Assembly (NCBI RefSeq): GCF_019925205.1
Contig: NC_083562.1
Coordinates: forward strand, 1,736,001-1,800,000
DNA: 64,000 nt
Origin: Metopolophium dirhodum
Taxonomy: Eukaryota > Arthropoda > Insecta > Hemiptera > Aphididae
Reading direction: 5' to 3'
In this document: piece after piece, positions 38,803 to 50,217 of the stretch
Numbering within the stretch: the first letter of the stretch is position 1
Layout: each line of letters begins with the position of its first letter
The notes under the pieces: model-generated
What the model saw: only the letters and a program-made list of their open reading frames with translations
Database searches by the model: none
Told to the model about the DNA's origin: nothing
Made by a program: the position numbers and the translations under genes

Positions 38803-40934
38803 TATCGTATAATAAATTGTGTTCTCAATGCACTTTCTTTTATTGTAACTGCTGCTGTGTGCGATATGACATCATCGCGATTGCAGATATAAGTTGTGTG
38901 ATCGGGTTCGATGATGGTCGGTATACGATAAGCGAAATGTGATTCGGTCTGTGTCGGTTTAATTTGTCGGATTATACGTACACTATATGGTGTGCTATGC
39001 ACTGCACTAGTCAGTAAATGATATGTTGAGCTGTGCTCTATCCCGCACACGCGCTTTCTACTGTTGACATTAAATACAGGACGTAGGTCAGACACTGTCG
39101 ATGTACCTATGTCCAGTCTCTGTATAATATTTTATTATCATTTATCGATAAACGGAAATCGGATACTAGTAATTAAAATGTCATGTTGGTTCAATGTCTC
39201 TAATAAGAAAATACGACTGAAATCTTTTTAATTTACTTTTCTCGATTACTCAATTATATAATACATTGTTTTCCAAGGTTATGCTTTAAACGTAAGTACA
39301 CTATAGAGACTTCCACGAAACCAACGAAAAAACCGTTATGTATTTTAGGTATCCGTACCCAGACTGATTATACATTAATTAACTTAGATATTGGGAATAT
39401 GTATTTGACTATATTTAGGTATTACTCAATTATATATAGGTATTATATTCTAAGAATATTCTCTGAACATTAATACACCCGCGTCTACCGTGAGACCTGC
39501 AGTTAAAGTACCGGATTGCAGACCGAATGCTTTTAGACTAATTACTTAATTTTTAGTAAATACAAAACAATACCAATTGATGTAACTATTCTTCAATATG
39601 CGCTGCCTACACCAAATTAACTTAATGCATGACGTGCTATAATAATCATACAATTCCTACTAGTCAATTATAGTCCAAACAACAATACTAAATAAGAACT
39701 ATAACATATGATAACCAATAAGTAACGATATTTCAATTTTATTGCGCTAGTGAATACCTACTTAGATTTCAAAACTTGGAAATAAGAATGGATGGCATTG
39801 GTTTGATAGGGAAATAAAGTAACAAGCAAGTTTGGTTACCTAACAATACAAAATAAATAATCCCACGACCAAATCAGAATGTTTGAACAAACTCAGTGAA
39901 TTGAAATATGGACACACAGCAGACATTCTTTCAGACTGCAAGAAATGGAGGTGCGGACTGTCGTAGACGGTTCAAAATTATGTTTTGACAATGAGACACC
40001 GAACGGCTGTTGTTTTAGATAAGCTTTTATGAATGATTATGAAATCCGTATCTCCTCTACCACTAGTATGAATCGGTTGTAAGGAACGTATTATATATTA
40101 TTATGTTTCAATATTGGTGCATTATAAAAAAAACTTTGATCGCAAAAGTGTACATTATGTGTTAATGTGTTATTCCATAATCCGTATCGTCATATTGGAA
40201 TTAACTGTTTAGTATTTTTTTTTTTTTATTTTAATTACCAAAATATTTGATAATATAATATAATTGTATGAAACTATTTTACATACTACAGAATGATTAA
40301 AAATAGTCAACTTTACTATACGTCCACATAATCATCTAACCATAAATATAGAATAAATACCACTTGAAATTGTATTATAAAAATTTGAACTAATATATAA
40401 ATATTGTTCCTTCTTTGCTAAGTCCTACGATAAAAAATTCATAACCTAAATACTTAGAACCAATATAATATACAATGTAGTGTAGTACATTGATACCACA
40501 TGGCGTCGATTTATAATAAAATAGTATTACAGTATTATTATTATTTATGTTATCTGTAAACTGTATTGACATTTCTGCAGTGACCTATTAAGGGCATTTT
40601 TAAAAAAGAATTTTCAAATTTCGACCCATAAAATAATGTCTATACTGATAATTGGTGGGGCGTGTAAAAATGTTTAACCAACATAGTCAACATATTATTA
40701 TTAAATTGACACAAAAAAGTATTAGGCTATATAACCTACCGGGTTAATCCTCTGTGGACGTCATTGAAAATCTTAAGTGTTTTATTCGTTTCAATATCTT
40801 TGTAGTCTTTGGCTAAACATTGCGGTATATTTTTAAAAATATTCACGTCCATGAATTTAGCCGTGCTGCATACGCCGATGTAGCTAAATTGCCTATATGA
40901 AGCGCCGGCAAACTGGTATAAATAATATTATTAT

Positions 40935-41103
40935 TACACTCCGACCAAAAGATATAATATACAAAGATGTTTAAACGTAGCTGCAAGAAACTTGTCAGCC
41001 AATCAAATGACTCGTTTTGCAATTTTGGTGACTCGCGGCGAGGACCGAAACGAACGCAAACACGTCGAAAATCTGGTCATCTTCTTAATTTGATCAGAGT
41101 ATA
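40935..41103. mobile_element. Possible mariner-type MITE (element 40937-41101)
   Basis: The left end CACTCCGACCAAAAG and the complement of the right end, TACTCTGATCAAATT, are imperfect inverted repeats flanked on each side by TA (40935-40936 and 41102-41103), the duplication made by Tc1/mariner transposases. The 165-bp length and absence of an ORF suit a MITE. The match is short and TA flanks are common by chance in this DNA. Confidence 0.4.
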
Positions 41104-42258
41104 GTATTGTTACAAAAATTTACAGTTTTATAATATTATTCTCTGAAGAGGGAAAACCTTGCACTCCACATAGTTCTGTTCCGATTATATGTTTTTGACT
41201 CAAAATTATCTGTACCCATATCTTTATTGATACAACATGATAATTTTTGTGTACAAGCCATGTCTAAAAATTAAACATTCACAAATGTATGCATGTATTT
41301 AAAGGTTGAAAAATGTATAATGTTAATATTTCGTTTTTGAAGATTATGCGATCGGAATTCGATAATGTTTTGAAGCCTGAAGCGTATAAAATAAAAATGG
41401 TATTATCATAATAATAACAATAGAATTTATTACTTAGCGTCCGTTGGCATTTCGATTAAAACGAAATGGAACGGATCGAGTAAAAAAAAAAATATATATA
41501 TATCAATAGCTTATAAGTGACTATCGCCGTCGCGTCTATATCAAAACAGACGACGGGCTAACAACTAGTTGAATCTACCAAACATAATATTATTATGATT
41601 CCTTTGGGCCCGAACAGCCCGTAAATGGTGAAATCCTACTAATGTAGGCAATATCCTACATATACATAGTGTTAACTTCTACAAATTATAGTGTTAACTC
41701 CTACAAAAGACAATATTAACACCTTTTAAAAATGTGGACAAGTGGTTACCGCTCGTACCGCTGTTGTGTCCTCCTAGGATACTTATATGAACTATCAAAT
41801 TTAACCTTTTCTCCAATTTAAATCGTTTAATTATCATACATCATAAAAAATATTAAAAAAATCAAATGACTTAAAGAAATTAGTAGAAAAAAAAAGGTCT
41901 TCGTATTTTCGAAATTTAAAAACAAAATATCTATCTTGCAACACATTAATACATATTATACAAAAATCAATTCAGCTATATAAACAAAAACTTATACGGA
42001 CGAGATCGTCATGTCTTATCGATACCTATTCGACGATATTCGATACCATACAATCGCTGTTCTAACATTAAAAATTAAAACATTTTGTAGGGCAAGTGTC
42101 GATATGGACACGTGCGATAAACATTCTACCTTTTTGGCAGTTTGGATTGTTAAAGTTTCACCTTATGTTTGAGCATCATCATAGCCCAGTTATAATACAT
42201 AGTGCATAAACACGTTCTTTCAAGTGTTTGTATTTTATCTTTAAAAATATATTTTTAT

Positions 42259-42408
42259 GGTTCACGGTGAATTGGTCGCGAACATTTGATCGCCGGTGAA
42301 TTGGTCGTCGGTGAATTGATCGCGGGTGAATTTATCGTGAATATGATTGGTCGCTAAGATAATTGATCGTCAAACGAACAATTTTAGTTTTTTAATTATT
42401 TTATTATA
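42259..42408 (+). repeat. Left terminal inverted repeat of the MULE
   Basis: It begins GGTTCACGGTGAATTGG and contains successive 15-bp-like units ending GGTCGC, GGTCGT, GATCGC and TATCGT before an A/T-rich inner part. It pairs with 43017-43151. Confidence 0.9.
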
Positions 42409-42484
42409 CTCATTACATAGTTAATATTTAATATATATTATATACACATCCGAGTTTTATGTTTATTATTTTAGAATATTTGCA

Positions 42485-42970
42485 TTGCTACCAAATAAAA
42501 CTGAAACCACATATGTTAATTTCTACAACGCATTAAAAACATTGAACGAATCATTAAATCCAAAATCAATTATGGTTGATTTTGAAAAAGCTGCGATTAA
42601 TACGATTCAAAGTGTTTTTACCAACACATCAGTTCGTGGGTGCTTTTTTCATCTATCGCAAAGCATTTGGAGACGCTTGCAAAATTTAGGATTCCAAAAA
42701 AGGTACATGGAAGACTCGGAATTTGCTTTGCAAATTAGAATGATGGCAGCACTTAGTTTTGTACCAGAACAGGATGTAGAAAATGCCTGGAATGAACTAC
42801 TGGACTCAGAATTTTATTCACTGAACGAAGAAATATTAACACATTTAACAAATTATTTTGAAGATACGTGGATTGGACGTCTTGATAGAAGAAATCGAAG
42901 GAAACCAGCATTATTTCCAGTGACGCTGTGGAACTATTTATTTATTTATTATAATTTTAAATTTAATTAA
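42485..42970 (+). pseudogene. MULE transposase remnant
   Basis: The 161-codon frame (opening at a TTG, with no proper ATG start) encodes the middle of a MULE-family DDE transposase. An ALLPNKTE-like strand at its start is followed by S-I-M-V-D-F-E-K-A-A (a catalytic-region Asp at about residue 32), then R-G-C-F-F-H-L-S-Q-S-I-W (the conserved C-x2-H-x-x-Q-x-x-W helix, about 51-62), and late F-E-D-T-W-I-G-R with L-F-P-V-T-L-W-N. The frame is open a little upstream (from about 42451). The N-terminal DNA-binding and first-Asp segments are missing, and after W-N the frame ends within 12 AT-rich codons. Full-length relatives are several hundred residues long. It lies between the element's inverted repeats and is a non-functional internal-deletion product. 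Confidence 0.88.
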
Positions 42971-43016
42971 CTGTGAGAAATTTTAAAAGCATAAAACTCA
43001 GAAATATACCTAATAT

Positions 43017-43151
43017 TATAATAAAATAATTAAAAAACTAAAATTGTTCATTTGACGATCAATTATCCTAGCGACCAATTATATCCGCGATAAATTCACC
43101 CACGATCAATTCACCGGCGATCAATTGTTCGCGACCAATTCACCGGATACC
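43017..43151 (-). repeat. Right terminal inverted repeat of the MULE
   Basis: In complement it begins GGTATCCGGTGAATTGG and aligns with the left arm throughout except for one missing 15-bp unit and scattered substitutions. Confidence 0.9.
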
Positions 43152-46100
43152 TATTTTTATATTTATAATTTTCAAGTTATAATACTGTTAGCTTTTTGAG
43201 CTTTTCAAAATCGTGTATTCAAATAAAATGTCGGAGTGTAGAATATTACGCTATTTTTTTTCAGGTAAAAATGTCCATGTATAGGAGATTACAGTATATC
43301 TTTGACTTTCGGGGGAAAATGTTATTCGTGTGGGGGCTTATATTTGGCCGAACAGACGACTAGAGCACAACGATGACGAGTGTCCACAGATTTCGTAAAT
43401 GTCTAACAATGTGTGCACTCGCCACTCAGTCATTATCTACACAAGCGATAGCTGCCATTACACCCCCCTCCCCCCCTCTTGCGATAAACATTACTACGAG
43501 CGATCTTTCGTGTGAGTGCGCGTATCTGATTTTGATTTTAATTACCGTCGTGGTTTTTGTAGTACAATCGTATACCGGATTGTCCAGCCCGTGAAAAACT
43601 AATTTGTGGTTATTTATTTTCATTAAATAAACATAAAAATGACTGTTATTCTAAACCTCGGGGATTATAGTAACGTTTTTCAAACTAGGAAATAAATAAT
43701 AACATATAATAATACCAGCACAAAAAATGCCAAATAAAATAGTGTAATCTGTGTTTATTTATTGAACCGTTAATTCCGTCAATACACTACGCAATCCTAC
43801 TAATTCGCTTATCACGCCGATTTAACGGTTATCTGCTTACATAGCTGCAAAGGTGGTTAACATATTTTATATTATCACTGTGTACGAGTTTGAGTCAAAT
43901 ATTCAACACGCGATGGCTCTGATTACTTAAGCATATAACATAATAGTAATCTAAAATACTATTTATATAATTTATAATCATATAGTAAATAAGTATCATT
44001 AAGCTTACTTCAGTAATTATCTCGGTTTTATTTTATAAATCTAACTCATTTTTTATGTTTTTAAAACCTACATATTATCTAAATGTTTTTTTGCGCATAT
44101 AATGTTTCATTTTCATATTTTTATTTCTAAAGATGGTACCTATCCTTACGTTTTTATTGTAAATATTAACATTTTTAATTATAAAGATATTGTGAAGTAT
44201 GTTTGTATAAATACTTGATGAATAAAAAAATACTTACAGAAAACGATTATTATAAAGCATTTCAATTTTAGTTGCAAACACAATTTTTTTAACAAATCGT
44301 AAAAAAACGAGTAACGACTATTTTCATAAACATATAAGACTTGGTAAAATGTAAGTAAGCCGTATATTTAAAACTAAATAGGACGTCTATTCATGACTTT
44401 TGGATGTCAGCATTTTAAAAACGTTTGCATTCTCAAATAACTTAATAATTATAAGTAATAATACTAAGGACTTAAACACAAGTCATTTTGTCCAATAGGT
44501 ACCCATAGGTATTTATATTGTAAACATCGACCTCTTCATAATGAAATATTAAAATCTTACAGCTAAGTATATCCCTTTCATAAATTAACCTTAACTTTTA
44601 TAGTATACTGATTGTAGGTACAACACGGCAACCGCGGTAATTTCTATTTCAAAATAAATATTTATACCTTATGAATATCCACTTAACGTCAAATTACTGT
44701 GATCAATTCTTTAATATCAGTGTATTTATGAAGTGAAAGTAATAAAATATAATACATTGTGGTTATTGGATTTTTAAAAACTCGACTCCGACACTCAATC
44801 AATTATACCGTACTTAAAATAACCTAGTACAAATAAAATAGCAGTGGTAAAAACTCCTCTTGATAAAATAAAATTTTCAAACAGTAAAACTACCTACACT
44901 AAATTGTATAGTTCTAAAACCGTTGGAACGTTATATTGTATAAAAATTAACTTTGAAAATGTGGTTTTTCATCGAGATTATCAATATTGAATTAAATTAA
45001 TTGAATTTTGACGTCAATCTCAAAAAATTTAAATTAAATTATTTTTAGTGGTAATGGTAGTATACATATTTTTCCATGGAACAAATTTAAAAAACAAAAA
45101 TAAATTGGCATCGTGTGTTTTCAAATATATTCACACTGTCCATGTACAATATATTTGTATCAATGTTTGTTGCTTTTACATTTTTGTATACCTACTTTAG
45201 ATTTTTAATTTTAGTTTAATTCGCACAAGAAATTTGTTTTATTTCAATTACATAAAGTATAATAAAAAAAAAATAGAATCGAAACTGATCCAACGCATAC
45301 TTATAATCTTACTTCCTAGGCCTTTTTGGTTTTTGAGGAAAAAAATATACCTAAAACACTTAATGTTAACTTCACATTTGAACCAAGTCAACGTCACGGT
45401 AACGTGCACAAAACAGTAATTCCAAAGTATAATGGGTTCATGATGCCTAGATAGTAAAGTTCTTATCATAATATAACCCCATCGACCCTCAGAGCGTTTT
45501 CAGATTTAAAGGTACGTGGGAGGAAATGCGTGATCGGACCATGAACAATTTTAAACAGAATGAATAACATCCGTCATCGAACTGCTTTTGAATAACAATG
45601 GTAATAATAATAATAATTAACACAATCGAAACACTTCTGTTTACATTTTAAATAAGTAATAAACTAATAACCCTCGCACACGTACATATTGTATGATTAT
45701 ATCCACACTCTCGGTGTGTAACTGACGCGTGGAGGACAGGTATAGTGACCGATATAATAAATGGCAATTGCCTTCTTTCCAAATTTAAATTCGGTTATAC
45801 CCGCTAACATATTAATATCAATGGCACGCGTGTGTATAGGGTAAGCTACGAGGTCGTAACTGAATAAAAATGAATTATTATAGAGCGCCCCAAAATAAGT
45901 TATGTCGTACGAAATTCGTACCGGAAAAAACAAGTCGTAACTTAATTATACTTTTTAATTTTGAAAACGCTTCATACGCCGCCAAAAGCAATTTCTTTTT
46001 TCTTTGGTCTGATGGCGTAATTGTTTTTTGCGAATGTTAAAAATCTAGACACGTGTCATTTACGTGTATCATCTCATACCTGATTAAAAATAGAAATACA

Positions 46101-46389
46101 TGCAAAGCAAATATAACAATACTGTACAAGTAAATTGTGTGCGCATTATTGACTGTAATATTATTGTTACTGCATTTGTGACGATCTCTGAGAATGTCAT
46201 CAGTCTGAACTTAAATACATTTCGAGAGAGTAGTAAATATCATTAAACACGCCATCGTCTGTATTGGATGGATTTTTCGAGATTGGTCTACGAGTGCTGT
46301 ACATTGAACCTTTTTTATACTAGTGAAGTCTTCATACTTCATACAACCATATACTGCATTTAACCACATGCATACAAGACACAGAACAC

Positions 46390-46500
46390 TAGTGTTAAGC
46401 AGTAACAGTAGTTACATTCCAGTAACCTATAGTGTTAAGTAGTAACACTAGTTATACATACTAGTGACCTAGTGTTAAGCAGTAAGAACACTCGTGTCAC
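46390..46500. repeat. Imperfect tandem repeat of about 40 bp
   Basis: TAGTGTTAAGCAGTAA-like blocks recur at about 46390, 46430 and 46469, each followed by variants of CACTAGTTACAT and an AGTGACC-like word. The copies are diverged, so the array is old. No coding role is visible. Confidence 0.6.
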
Positions 46501-47943
46501 TTCGATTGTCTCAGAAGTCGACACGGTGTGGTTTTGATATTTATTTTAAAAGCAATAATGAATTAGTCATGGCCGAAAAACAACTGTTACCAAAGTGCTA
46601 TCAAAACCGTGGTTGCTAACATTCTTTGACAGTTGTTGGGGTAGTGTTACATTTCTGAACCATTAAGAAAACAAAAAATTCCTTTTACTAAATACCATTC
46701 ACAGTATATTTCTGATCACTAAAACAAACTTTTTATGACTCAATCTACCCAAAAAAAAAGTTTTCAAAGATAAACATCAACATAATTTTTGTAAGATTAT
46801 TAGTTAAAAAACAAAAAATAAACAATATGTATACACCAAAAATTACGTACCTACAGTAGGCTTATGTAAAAAAATTTTAATAAATTATCAATGCTTCATT
46901 ATCCCGTGCGCGAAGATTACCGGAACTCTAGTAACTACAATAGTATTATATAATTGAATATTTTAATTTAAAAATAATTAATTATGTATTACCTCACCTA
47001 TCTCACAAAAATTCAGTAATAACATAATAATTTAAAAATCAAAACATTAAATGGGTTAAAACTTTAAAAAAAACTTTCCTTTTTAAATAACAACTGCTAA
47101 CTATTTAATATTTGTCCAATTAATATAGGCACCTTAATAACATAATAATATTATTATTATAATGATCAAACAATTTTTATTTATAGAATTGAGTTTTGAA
47201 ATTAATATTTCATTGAATTGTTCACGTGCAACCTACATGGTTATTGTACTTAAAATTCGTATCTGTAATCCTTTTGGAAAAAAAGGTAAGAAAGGACATT
47301 TTTAGATGACTTATTTACGGCAGTTCGGTACTTCAATTGATTTTCTATAGTGCCCCTAAGTTCTTGTCGCAAAAAATACATCAAAATAAAAATAACCGGT
47401 GGATTTTAAATGTCTTCATATATATCATTCGGTAGAATTGATAAGAAAAAAAACAACCACGTAAAGTTATGGAGTAGTATTTTTACTTTTTTTCATAAAG
47501 TACAATCATTGGAAATAAATCAAATCCTAAGTAAAGGTATTGGAACATGTAATAAAATATTTGTACATTATTGGATAAATTTATGGCTATTTATTAGCCT
47601 CTAAATGTGTACGCAATTTATCGTAGAAGTTATAGCAAAACTTACGGCGTGATAAGGTAGTTGGAGAACTGCTTAAATTCTTTTTACGATTGTTCGGAAT
47701 TAAGAACTCAATATTAGAATCATATTCAGAAACTGACACATTTTTTTCAGCTATATTTTAAAATTCTCTTTAAACAACGATTGATTTATGATATAATAAA
47801 TTCAAAATCAAAAACGAAATTATTGAAACCGTTCTTTCAAAAAAATAAATTGTGACTTTTTTTATTATTATTACTTAAGGTGCAATTATTAATAAACAGT
47901 AACATTACTTATTAGAATAAACAATAATTTTGACGAGCACAAT

Positions 47944-48590
47944 TTTTAGATTCTAAGCGGAGCGAGGAATGTAATGGTTTTACAGTGATGTTTATTTCTT
48001 TTTCTTTTTTATTCTGTAAACACTTTTTCTCCCTCTAAACTTGCTCAAAAGTATCAAGTATAGCGTCTTTTCTGAAAGGTAATGTTCTTGGGCTGGTACT
48101 TTAGAGAGGTCATTTTTCGATTTTCGAAACGCTACTCGAAATAAAAACGGTTAAAGAAGAAAAAAAGTACGATTTCAAGATTTTATAATATTAAATAATT
48201 ATGGACGACGTTTTCTACCAGAAATATTGCTTCAAATGAAAAATAACAAGAAATATTGCTTCAAATGAAAAATAACAAGAAATATTGCTTCAAATGAAAA
48301 ATAACAAGAGATATTTTTTGTTGTATTTGGGATTTTGTTCCTTACGATTTAAAGTTTGGAAAATTTTAGCCATTTTTGAGCTATTTATAGACATTTAATT
48401 TTTTTAATTTAATTTTTTTTTTTTCATTTTTTTGATATTTCCTAACTATAAATTATAATTATAATTATATAAATTACCTATTTATATAAATCGTTCTGAA
48501 TCTGTTCTTAAAATGCTTTGTTTATCACCATAGAAACGAATAAAATTAAATAAAAAAGATTCCCTCGTCCGCTCAGAATCGTTTTTTATC
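47944..48590. mobile_element. TIR element with ATTCTGAGCGG-type ends
   Basis: The left end TTTTTAGATTCTAAGCGG followed by AGCGAGGAA pairs with the complement of the right end, AAAAAACGATTCTGAGCGG followed by ACGAGGGA. The interval of about 645 bp is AT-rich, carries a 29-bp triplication and no transposase. The same type of end occurs at 50230 and 51578 and, degraded, near 9075, so this belongs to a repeat family present several times in the window. Exact outer limits and target duplication are not resolved. Confidence 0.6.
48221..48307. repeat. Three exact copies of a 29-bp repeat
   Basis: GAAATATTGCTTCAAATGAA followed by AAATAACAA occurs at 48221, 48250 and 48279 without differences, and a diverged start (GAGATATT) follows. 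It lies inside the TIR element 47944-48590 and looks like a recent expansion within that copy. Confidence 0.95.
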
Positions 48591-49518
48591 GAATGCAATC
48601 ATTGCATTCAAATCGAATACAGTAAAATTACACTATCCTGTCCGAGGCCTGAAGGGACGATGGACAAACATCAACCACCGAAATGCACTGACCTACTTTT
48701 TTTAATCTTTATTTAATAATAATTTAAGCCATTTATATAAGAAAAAAATTATATTGGTAAACTTAAAATAAGTACATACTTTAAAATAGCAAATACAATA
48801 TAATATAATATTATGGTTAAGACTATTATTGTTGGCCGTTTACCTGCTGATGTATTTAAAATATATTCCTTTGAAGCTACATGTACACTTATTGAACGAG
48901 TGGGGGTTTAATATTCATAAATTGTATTTTATGCCCTCTTTTTATGTTCTCCGACCTCTCATAAGTAATCAATCTAGAAAACATGGAAACATAAGAAATA
49001 AAATTTCAAAAGTAGTTGCATTTTTTATTTTTATTAATCTTTAATAGCAAACTATGGTTAAGGTAAACTGACCCTCCACATTTAATTTTCTCAAAAATTT
49101 AAAACATCGCGTTTCATATTGATTTTTTAGGTTTCTAACAACGTCTTCTTCTTTAAAAAAAAAACAATCTCGTTGTAATATAAATAATATATATAATTAG
49201 GTATATTTTGTATTTGTTCTTTGCCCTAGATAATTAAGTTACGCAATAATAATAGGTACCGATAAACGTTAATACAACAAATTTCGTGGTTATTCAGTTC
49301 ACAATCATATGGTATACGAATATTATATACCAGGTACCTTATATGAAACTATTGTATCATTATGCTTGAAACAACAAAAATTGTCCGTTCTATTTTAATT
49401 TGCTCGAAATTGTACATTCCATTATGTTATAATAACTTGAGAAGTCTTAGGCATACTGAACGTCATGTGTCACCGTATAATATGGTGGACTTTAAATTAA
49501 AATTTTTTTTGTCCACAG

Positions 49519-49667
49519 GCCCAAGCACATCCTTCGAGAAACAATATCCGGCTACAAGGCCGCCTACTATATTGTTATCAAGATGTTCGACCAAACAGAT
49601 GTAGGAACCTACAATTGCATATCAACTAACTCCATTGGAAACTCTGAAGGCACTCTAAGGGTGTATG
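49519..49667 (+). CDS. DIP/lachesin-like Ig protein, exon encoding the second half of Ig domain 3
   Basis: A T-rich tract and CCACAG end at 49518; the donor GTAAGT begins at 49668. From CCC at 49520 the frame reads PKHILRETISGYKA, then IVIKMFDQTDVGTYNC (strand E and the D-x-G-x-Y-x-C of strand F with the second Ig3 cysteine), then ISTNSIGNSEGTLRVY (strand G). N-C-I-S-T-N-S-x-G-x-S-E-G-T-[LI]-R is the usual end of Ig3 in DIP and lachesin-like proteins. The exon ends with one base (G) of a codon that the last exon completes as Glu. At its start, the CAG acceptor leaves a single base before CCC, needing two from exon 2, which ends in phase 0. Using the next AG (acceptor AAG at 49523-49525, exon from 49526) would restore phase but remove Pro-Lys. 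Confidence 0.9.
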
Positions 49668-50217
49668 GTAAGTGGTCACGGTCACAGCATTGTGTATTTT
49701 AATAGTTTATATAAATGTATGGTTATTTTTCTGAACTGGTGAATAATAATGCACATGATATATGTACATATGCGCATATCATATTATGATAGCGACATAC
49801 TAAATAATATAATACTATAGTATTTAATATTTATACAGACATTTTAAAAAGAAAGTCAAATATTAGCCATTTTAAACATCAGTCGTTGATTGCTCCACGT
49901 TTCATATTTTTTAATTACCTACAGGTTATCTAAATTATTGTGAAAAATAATTATGAGCAATCATTTTTTTCTTTTGTCATTTCAACAGCAAAATTTTACT
50001 TTTCACAAATAATATCCATCAACAATTTATATTTTTTAAATACCACTTCTAAAAGAAAAAAATACACGAGAATTCATAATCCACAAAAAATAATAAAATT
50101 AAAAACCAAACAAAAAAAAGGTGGATAAGTGGATGTCGCTCTGCTGTACAGTAGGTTACAAGTGGGTCACTGTAATGGATGGTGTTAAATTTGAATTCAA
50201 TGATATAATATCATTGT

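Larger units (their letters stand above)
42250..43160 (+). mobile_element. Deleted MULE (Mutator-like) transposon with 9-bp target-site duplication
   Basis: TATTTTTAT occurs at 42250-42258 and 43152-43160. The 893-bp element between them (42259-43151) has long inverted repeats: left 42259-42408 (about 150 bp), right 43017-43151 (about 135 bp). Both are built from repeats of a word like CGGTGAATTGGTCGC or GGGTGAATTTATCGT. The left arm has one more 15-bp unit than the right, which accounts exactly for the length difference. A 9-bp duplication with inverted repeats over 100 bp is the standard MULE signature. The interior carries a 5'-truncated transposase remnant in plus orientation (42485-42970), so this copy cannot move alone. 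Confidence 0.93.
30630..49518 (+). other. Intron 2 of the DIP-like gene (about 19 kb)
   Basis: This runs from GTAAGA at 30630 to TTTTTTTTGTCCACAG ending at 49518. It contains the GC-richer island at 35.0-36.3 kb, a Helitron-like element (36728-37246), a hAT-type MITE (38226-38794), a mariner-like MITE (40937-41101), the deleted MULE (42259-43151), a 40-bp tandem repeat (46390-46500) and a TIR element (47944-48590). Stretches at 31.0-34.9, 39.1-40.9 and 43.6-46.3 kb hold AT-rich sequence with no feature I can support. Confidence 0.8.

Noticed and set aside
38757..39095. 112-codon minus-strand ORF
   Set aside because: It ends inside the hAT MITE, has no recognisable domain, and nothing supports transcription.
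43373..43594. 73-codon ORF with a hydrophobic C-terminal segment
   Set aside because: It overlaps an open frame on the other strand, has no domain and sits in intron 2. The hydrophobic part comes from T-rich DNA.
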